From NCBI RefSeq assembly GCF_009905375.1, contig NC_133650.1:301877957-301941956 (forward strand): DNA of 64,000 bases, read 5' to 3'. Shown one piece after another: positions 57,570 through 64,000 of the stretch. How positions within the stretch are numbered: the stretch's first letter is position 1; each line of letters opens with the position of its first letter. The notes below the pieces were generated by a model that was not told the DNA's origin, searched no databases, and was given only the letters and a program-made list of their open reading frames with translations. The translations under genes and the position numbers were made by a program. This DNA is from Apium graveolens. Taxonomy: Eukaryota > Streptophyta > Magnoliopsida > Apiales > Apiaceae.

Positions 57570-59953
57570 ATGAATATACAGAAAATCAGTAGTATCAAGA
57601 TTCCTCCATTTGATAAGGCCAACTACACGTTATGGAAAAAGAAAATGTTGTTGTTTATAAGAATGGCCAATCACCTTTACATTCAGATCCTCAAGAATGG
57701 GCCCTTCACTCCTATGGTTAGAGTTGGGGAAATCACAGATGGAGACATGGTTATTCCAGCTCATTTTGCTCCCAAAGATGCCTCTGAGTATACTGATATT
57801 GAAAGAGAGAAAGTTTCCCTAGACAGTGCTTTGCAAGTGATACTAATTGAGTCACTTGACAATGTAATGTATAATAACATTGTCAACTGTGACACTGCTA
57901 AATAGATCTGGGAAAAGATTGAGATACTCTGTGAAGGAACTGAGGAGGTTAGGTCAAATCAAAGAAGGATATTGGTTTCTCAGTATGAGGGTTTCATGGC
58001 TAAACCAAAGGAATGTATTACTGATGTGTTTGAAAGGTTTAATAAGCCGATAAATGACTTGCAGCTTCATGATAAATTTTATGATGTTGAAGAAGTGAAT
58101 AGAAGTTCTTGTTTACTCTCCCTGATCATTTGGAACAAAAGATCTCTGCAATCAGAGAAAGAAGGGATTTGAGTAGAATCACACTGGAAGTGCTCTATGG
58201 GGTTCTGAAAACTTATGAACTTGAAATGATTCAAAAGAAACCATTAAGGGCTGGTCAAGGATATGTAATGGATGGCTCAAGTGCACTGATTGTGAATGAT
58301 GGCCAGACCTCTAATGATGAGCAAAGATCCCAAACTCCAGAAATTTCTACAAGTGAGAAAAGAGTCAATGACACTAAAGAGCAAGTCATACTGGAATTGG
58401 ATGAAGAAGATGAGTTCTACACTCTTGATGAGCTTGATGAGCTAGACAAATCAATGGTTTACTTGGCTAGAAAATTCTCTAACATTATAGTGAAGAAACC
58501 AAGATTTTTCAAGAGCAAAGGACAGTTCTTCAACAAAGACAGCAGCTGGAAAGGAAAAGGGAAGTACACTCCTGATAGCAAAACTGGCTACAAAACTGGA
58601 TCTGTTGACAGATCAAACATAAGGTGCTTTAACTGTGATGAGTTGGGCCATTTTGCTACAGAATGTAGGAAACCCAAGAAGGCAAAGAAAGATAAAACTT
58701 ATCTTGAATTGGAAGCAAAGTATGATGCTCTTCTAAAGAAGCAACAATGGAAAGCTTATATTGCTGAGGGCAAAAGCTGGGATGATTCAGATAATGATGA
58801 AGATAAAAAAGTTGGAAACTATGCACTCATGGCCTTGGAGCAAGGAGATTCTTTATCATCTAAATCACAGGTACCAACTCTTACCACAATTGATTTAAAT
58901 GTGAGTCAATATTAGGAAACTGTTGAAAAGATGAGCACAGAAATGTTCCACATTCATACAAGCATGGTTGCTGCAAATGAGGAAGTTAGAAGATTGAAAA
59001 AGATCAATGAAAAACTTGAGAGTGAAAAATAAGAGACTGAATTGTTGTTGGTTGAGCTTGATGCTGCTAAGCAAGAAAATGCATACTTAAAGAACAAATG
59101 AAAGTGTGCAAGTGAAATTGAAGCAGTATTGAGAGAAAGGCTGGAGAAGAATGAAGTGAAGCTGAAATCCTTCAAAAATGCTTCTGAGTTGATTGGCCAA
59201 TATCATGAAAAGAACAAGCCATGTGCAAACATTGCCATTGGTCTTGATTATGAGGGTTTGAACAACAAAAAGAAGTATGTCAGTGATAAAGGAAAATCAA
59301 CTAAAACTGAGAATGTTCCAATTATTTTGAAGAAAGTTGAATCACCTTTGTTCAAGGCATGTGAAGTGAACTTCAGTGAAGAAGAGTTGATCATCAAACA
59401 GGAGATAGCTGATGAGGACAAGGAAAAGAAAAATGATGAGATAACTCAGTCTTCCATCTCTGTTGAAACACTAAAAGCCAATCAAGAGACTAAGGAGCCT
59501 GTGAAGGAGATTAAAGCTGAAGAGGTCAAAAAGAAAAAGAAGAATATAAATGAAAAGATTGGGATAAACAAAAGCAATAATTTTGCTTATGTTGCAGATG
59601 CTCCTAGAAAGAGGTATGAGATTTGTGGGTCAATGAATCACCTAACTCACCTTTGTAAAAAGATTGTTAGCAATCCACCTGAAGGAGTCTGCAAGTACAA
59701 TGAAGCTAAGGCAAATGATCCCTATTCATTTTGTGACAAGTTTGACTGCATTCTCTGCAACATGAAAGTGATGAAGAGTTGCCACAAATTGAGAATTGAT
59801 CTCATAGAATCAAAAGTTGGTATCATATCTGAAAGAAAAAATGCTCAACAGTCTATGAATTCCATTTTATCTGAAAATTCTCATTCTACTTCTGCAAAAT
59901 CAGTTAACAAGAAGAAAGTGCCCAACACAGCTTGGGTAGCTAAACACACTTAA
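57570..59953 (+). pseudogene. gag of SIRE-like element 3, disabled
   Basis: Opens at ATG 57570 (MNIQKISSIKIPPFDKANYT). Capsid-like part to about 58230 (FERFNKPINDLQLHD, VLYGVLKTYELEM). An intact knuckle CFNCDELGHFATEC lies at about 58625-58670, then a coiled-coil extension and a second, weakened knuckle (ICGSMNHLTHLC, about 59620-59655). Damage: TAG 57903, a one-base loss near 58100, then stops at 58912, 59029 and 59098. The order of parts is the same as in element 1. Confidence 0.88.
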
Positions 59954-59969
59954 TCCTCATTGTGTGCAG

Positions 59970-62900
59970 GGCAAAGGAAAGAAGGTCATATAGATCATTG
60001 ATAGTGGATGTTTCAGGCATATGACAGGTGATAAGGCCCTGCTATCACAATTTGAGGAGATGGCTGGCCCTTTGGTGACCTTTGGAGACAACAGCAAAGG
60101 ATTCACAATGGGATATGACAAGATTGTTTCTGGAAATGTTTTCATTGAAGATGTAGCACTAGTTGCTGGATTAGAAGTAAATCTTCTAAGTGTTAGTCAA
60201 TTTGCAGACAGAGGTTTTTAAGTTGTTTTCAACAAAGAAGATTGTGCTTTTATTAGCAAAAAGACTGGTGAAATTGCTCTTAAAGGAGTAAGAAAGGGAA
60301 GCTTGTTTGTTGCAGACTTAAACTCAACAAATAAGGATGGAGTATGTTGTTTCTACACCAAGGCATCAGAAAAGCAAAGCAAATTGTGGCATAAGAAGCT
60401 ATCTCACTTGAATTTCAAAGCAATCAACACCTTAGTCAAGAAGGAGCTTGTGAGACACATGCCTAGTCTGGAATTTGCTCAACTGGAAGTTTGTGAAGCT
60501 TGTCAGAAAGGAAAAATGAAAAGATCAAGTCACAAGTCAAAATCTGTGAATTCTATAAGTGCACCTCTGCAACTTATTCACATGGACTTGTTTGGGCCAG
60601 TAAATGTCTTGTCCATTTCAAGGAACAAATATGCCCTTGTCATGGTTGATGATTTTTCAAGATACACTTGAGTTGAGTTCATGTACTCTAAAGATGAAAC
60701 TCCAAACATTATAATTGAGCACATCAAGAAAATTGAGAAGCAAGCTGAAGGAAAAGTTAGTGTGAAAAGATTGAGGAGTGATAATGGAACAGAATTCAGA
60801 AACTCAACATTAAGTGAATTCTGCAAAAGTAAAGGTATTGTTCAAGAATTTTCAGCAGCTAGAACACCTCAACAAAATGGAGTAGTTGAGAGGAAAAATA
60901 GAACATTGGTTGAAGCTGCTAGAACCTTGCTACAAGATGCTCAGTTGTCAACCAGTTTTTGGGAAGAGGCTGTTAATACTGCATGCTACACTCAAAACAG
61001 ATATCTCATCAACAAAGCTCATGGCAAATCACCTTACTCAATCATGTCTAACAGGAAGCCTACAGTGAAGCATCTACATGTGTTTGGAAGCAAGTGTTAT
61101 ATTCTAAAAGACAACTCTGAATATGTGGGAAAATTTTACTCTAAAGTTTTTGAAACAATTTTTCTGGGATATTCATTGGAAAGAACAGCCTACAAAGTTT
61201 ATGTGATTGATCAAAAGAAAATTATGGAAAGCACAGATATGACTTTTGATGATGACAAGTGTCCAGGCTTGGAATGCCTTGATGTAAATGATGTTGAAGC
61301 CCTTGCATTTGAGAATCTAACCATTGATAGTGATTCTGATGAGGAAGATGAAGTTGTGGCACAACAAATGACAAATGAAGAGACCTCTGAACAAAATCAT
61401 GGGAATGAAAGCTCTCTTCAGACACCTGAATTTGGTGGCACAAACTCAGAGGGAGAAGGAGAGAATGGAAATGACAGTCATGGTAATACTGAAGAAAATG
61501 ATGAAGGCACTAGTCAACAGACACGCACTAGAAAGTGGGATATGAGTCATATAGTAGAAGCTATTATTGGTGATCCCTCAGCTGGTGTGAGAACTAGAAG
61601 TGCAACTGCTAATGAATGCCTACATGCATGTTTTCTATCTCAAGTAGAGCCCAAGAAAACTGAAGAAGCCCTATTGGATCCTGATTGGATATGTGCTATG
61701 CAGGAGGAGCTGAATCAGTTTGAGAGAAATAAAGTTTGTAAATTAGTCCCTGTACCAAATAACATAAGCATAATTGGAACTAAGTGGGTGTACAGGAACA
61801 AAATGGATAAAAATGGAATTGTTACTAGAAACAAAGCAAGGCTGGTTGCTAAAGGCTACTCACAAGAAGAGGGAATTGACTATGATGAGACTTTTGCTCC
61901 TGTTGCAAGACCAGAAGCAATAAGAATTTTTCTAACATTTGCTGCACACTCAAATTTCAAGGTGTATCAAATGGATGTCAATAGTGCTTTTCTTAATGGT
62001 GAACTAGAAGAAGAAGTTTATGTGCAACAGCCACCCGGCTTTGAAGATCCAGAATTTCCTAACTTTGTTTACAAATTACTCAAGGCTCTATATGGATTGA
62101 AACAGGCACCTAGAGCCTGGTATGACACACTATCAGAATTTCTACTCAAACATGGTTTTACCAGAGGTACTATTGATAAGACTCTCGTCTACAAGAAGCA
62201 TGGTGAAGATATGATCCTAGTTCAAATCTATGTGGATGATATCATCTTTGGATCTACAAATGAAAAGCTTTGTCAAAGATTCTCTAGGCTAATACAGAGT
62301 GAGTATGAAATGAGCATGATGGGAGAATTGAGTTACTTCCTTGGCCTTCAAGTTAGTCAAAGAAGTAATGGTATTTTCATCAGCCAAACCAAATATGTGA
62401 ATGACTTATTGAAGAAATTTGGTATGGTGGATAGCTCACCTGCATTTACACCAATGTCTACTGCAACCAAGTTGGATGAAGACAAGAAAGACAAGAGTGT
62501 GGATATTTTAAGCTACAGAGGGATGATTGGATCATTGCTTTATTTGACTGCTAGTAGACCAGACATCATGTTTGCTATTTGTCTATGTGCTAGATTTCAA
62601 GCCAATCCAAAGGAATCACATTTGATGGCTGTGAAAAGGATTTTCAGATACTTAAAGGGAACTCCAAACTTGGGATTATGGTATCCTAAGGGAACTGGTT
62701 TTGAAGCTGTTGGATACACAGATGCAGATTTTGCTGGATGCAGGGTTGATAGGAAAAGTACTAGTGGAAGCTGTCAACTTCTTGGTCAAAGGCTTGTATC
62801 CTGGTATAGTAAGAAACAACAATCTGTGTCAACTTCCACAACTGAAGTTGAATATATAGCTGCTGGAAGTTGTTGTGCTCAGGTGCTTTGGATTAGAAAT

Positions 62901-63176
62901 CAGCTAATGGACTATGGTCTAGTATTACACAAAATTCCTAGTATGTGTGACAATATTAGCGCCATATCTATAGTAGCTAATCCAGTTAATCATTCTAGAA
63001 CAAAGCACATTGATGTTAAGTACCATTTTATCAGGGAACATGCTGCAAAAGGTACCATTGAGCTCATTTTTGTTCCAACAGAGAAACAATTAGCTGACAT
63101 TTGTACTAAACTTTTGGATGAAGCAACCTTCACTAGACTTGTGAGTGAAATTGGAATGCTCAATTCTTCATCCTAA
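59970..63176 (+). pseudogene. pol of SIRE-like element 3 (PR-INT-RT-RNH)
   Basis: Protease DSG at 60000-60008, preceded by TAG 59991. Pre-integrase and integrase zinc finger at 60390-60520 (HKKLSHLNF...CEACQKGK). DDE core: [27 protein letters not shown] (60580-60900). RT 61690-62340 ([53 protein letters not shown] with YVDD at 62229-62240). RNase H 62690-63120 ([35 protein letters not shown]). Stops at 60219 (TAA) and 60669 (TGA) split it, but 60681-63176 is open. The order INT before RT confirms copia. It ends normally ([14 protein letters not shown]). Confidence 0.93.
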
Positions 63177-64000
63177 GGCAAGAACTCAGTTAATGTGTTG
63201 CAGCAGATTAATTTCTAATAAATCAACCTAGTTTGATTTAATTGGAAATTAACTGAAATATGAATTATAAATATTTCAGAATCTCTGTATATTTTTTTTA
63301 AAACTCAAAAATTAACTTAGAATTTTTCAAATTCTAAGTAAACTGCTTAGTTGTTAATTTACATCTTAAATGTGTAAAATTAACACAAGGCAGAATAACA
63401 ATACTCAAAGGTATAGAGAACTGAGTTCTCGATAAGTCAAAATGACTTATCGACAAGTAATTTTAGAGTTCTCAAGTGCGTCCTCAATAAGTCTATTTAC
63501 AGACTTCTCGAATGACTTCTCGATAAGCTATATTATGACTTATCGATAAGACCATGTAGAGTTCTCTAATAGTGTTAATTCACAGAGTTCTCGACAAGGA
63601 TATTTTGAGACTTATCAATAACTCAGAACTAAAATAATTTAATTCAATGAATTATTTTAGACAAATATTTTTGGAAAATTTATTCTGATTTCAATTTGAT
63701 TCAATTCAAATAAATTAGAATCATTTTTAGTCCATTTTTGGACAAACTGGGCATTTATCAGAGTTCTCGATAAATCATTTCTTAGTTCTCGAAAAGAATT
63801 AATAAAATGACTTATCGAATGTACCTTTTTCAAATTCAAAATTACTTCTCGATAAGTTTAATATCAAACGTTTATTTGACTTCTCGATAAGTATTTTTCT
63901 TTTTCTATAAATACCGAGACTTCTCGATACATACACTGTACTTACACTTTTTCGAGATCTCAAGTGACCTACCTTTCAGACAAAAGGCGATTTCTCTCTC
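63177..64000 (+). repeat. Post-pol region of element 3 with a CTTCTCGATAAGT motif cluster
   Basis: About eleven copies of TTCTCGATAAG or its complement between 63420 and 63930, the same motif as in the element's LTR. A TATAAATA box at 63906-63913 is followed by a pyrimidine-rich leader up to the window edge. No open frame of note up to 64000; in SIRE elements an extra ORF is expected further on. Confidence 0.7.
63906..63913 (+). promoter_or_regulatory. TATA box after pol, element 3
   Basis: TATAAATA in CTATAAATACCGAGAC, 730 bases after the pol stop, with no LTR start in between. It could drive the post-pol ORF separately. Only position and sequence support this. Confidence 0.4.

Larger units (their letters stand above)
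56286..64000 (+). mobile_element. SIRE-like Ty1/copia element 3 (runs past the window end)
   Basis: 5' LTR 56286-57520, primer site, gag, pol and about 820 bases of post-pol sequence; the 3' LTR is not reached. Large LTR, long gag with a second knuckle and a post-pol region mark the SIRE lineage. Many stops in gag, protease and integrase make it inactive, but the integrase-RT-RNase H frame (60681-63176) is open for 831 codons. Confidence 0.9.

Overview
This is plant nuclear DNA, almost certainly a eudicot. It has spliced genes with GT/AG introns, Ty1/copia, Ty3/gypsy, MULE, Helitron and Stowaway-type elements, and AT-rich intergenic sequence. An asterid, possibly Apiaceae, is a guess that the sequence alone cannot prove.

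Layout. 1-1147: a relic of a copia element. 1474-11777: a complete but dead Ty3/gypsy element of the Tat lineage (two LTRs, CATAT target duplication, two RNase H domains), with a second, intron-containing gene on the opposite strand. 11778-19264: AT-rich DNA with MITEs, a nested foldback and one Helitron copy. 19265-26030: two partial SIRE-like copia elements pointing at each other. 26430-29567: host gene 1, a USP/pseudokinase/U-box protein like PUB50. 29568-36735: palindromes, two decayed MuDR-like elements in mirror arrangement and a Stowaway MITE. 36876-40875: host gene 2, an ecdysoneless/SGT1-family protein. 44411-49077 (minus): host gene 3, an O-fucosyltransferase-family gene with an in-frame UAA in exon 6. 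49140-56285: a GA-rich microsatellite, small non-autonomous elements and a complete Helitron, inverted relative to the first. 56286-64000: a third SIRE-like copia element that runs off the window.

The host genes form a short conserved block. From memory, Arabidopsis has an O-fucosyltransferase (At5g65470), an ECD-like gene (At5g65490) and PUB50 (At5g65500) in the same order. They are not a functional operon; the order is inherited synteny, here spread apart by transposons.

The most unusual signals are: (i) a spliced antisense transcription unit with its own TATA box inside the Tat element; (ii) two MULEs in which a transposase and a GRF zinc-finger gene converge, as mudrA and mudrB do in MuDR, with the two elements mirror-imaged; (iii) SIRE-like elements whose LTRs, and in one case gag coding sequence, carry clusters of an element-specific short motif; (iv) the nonsense codon in an otherwise intact O-fucosyltransferase gene; and (v) two inverted Helitron copies 38 kb apart that both carry a tRNA-like A-box/B-box module.
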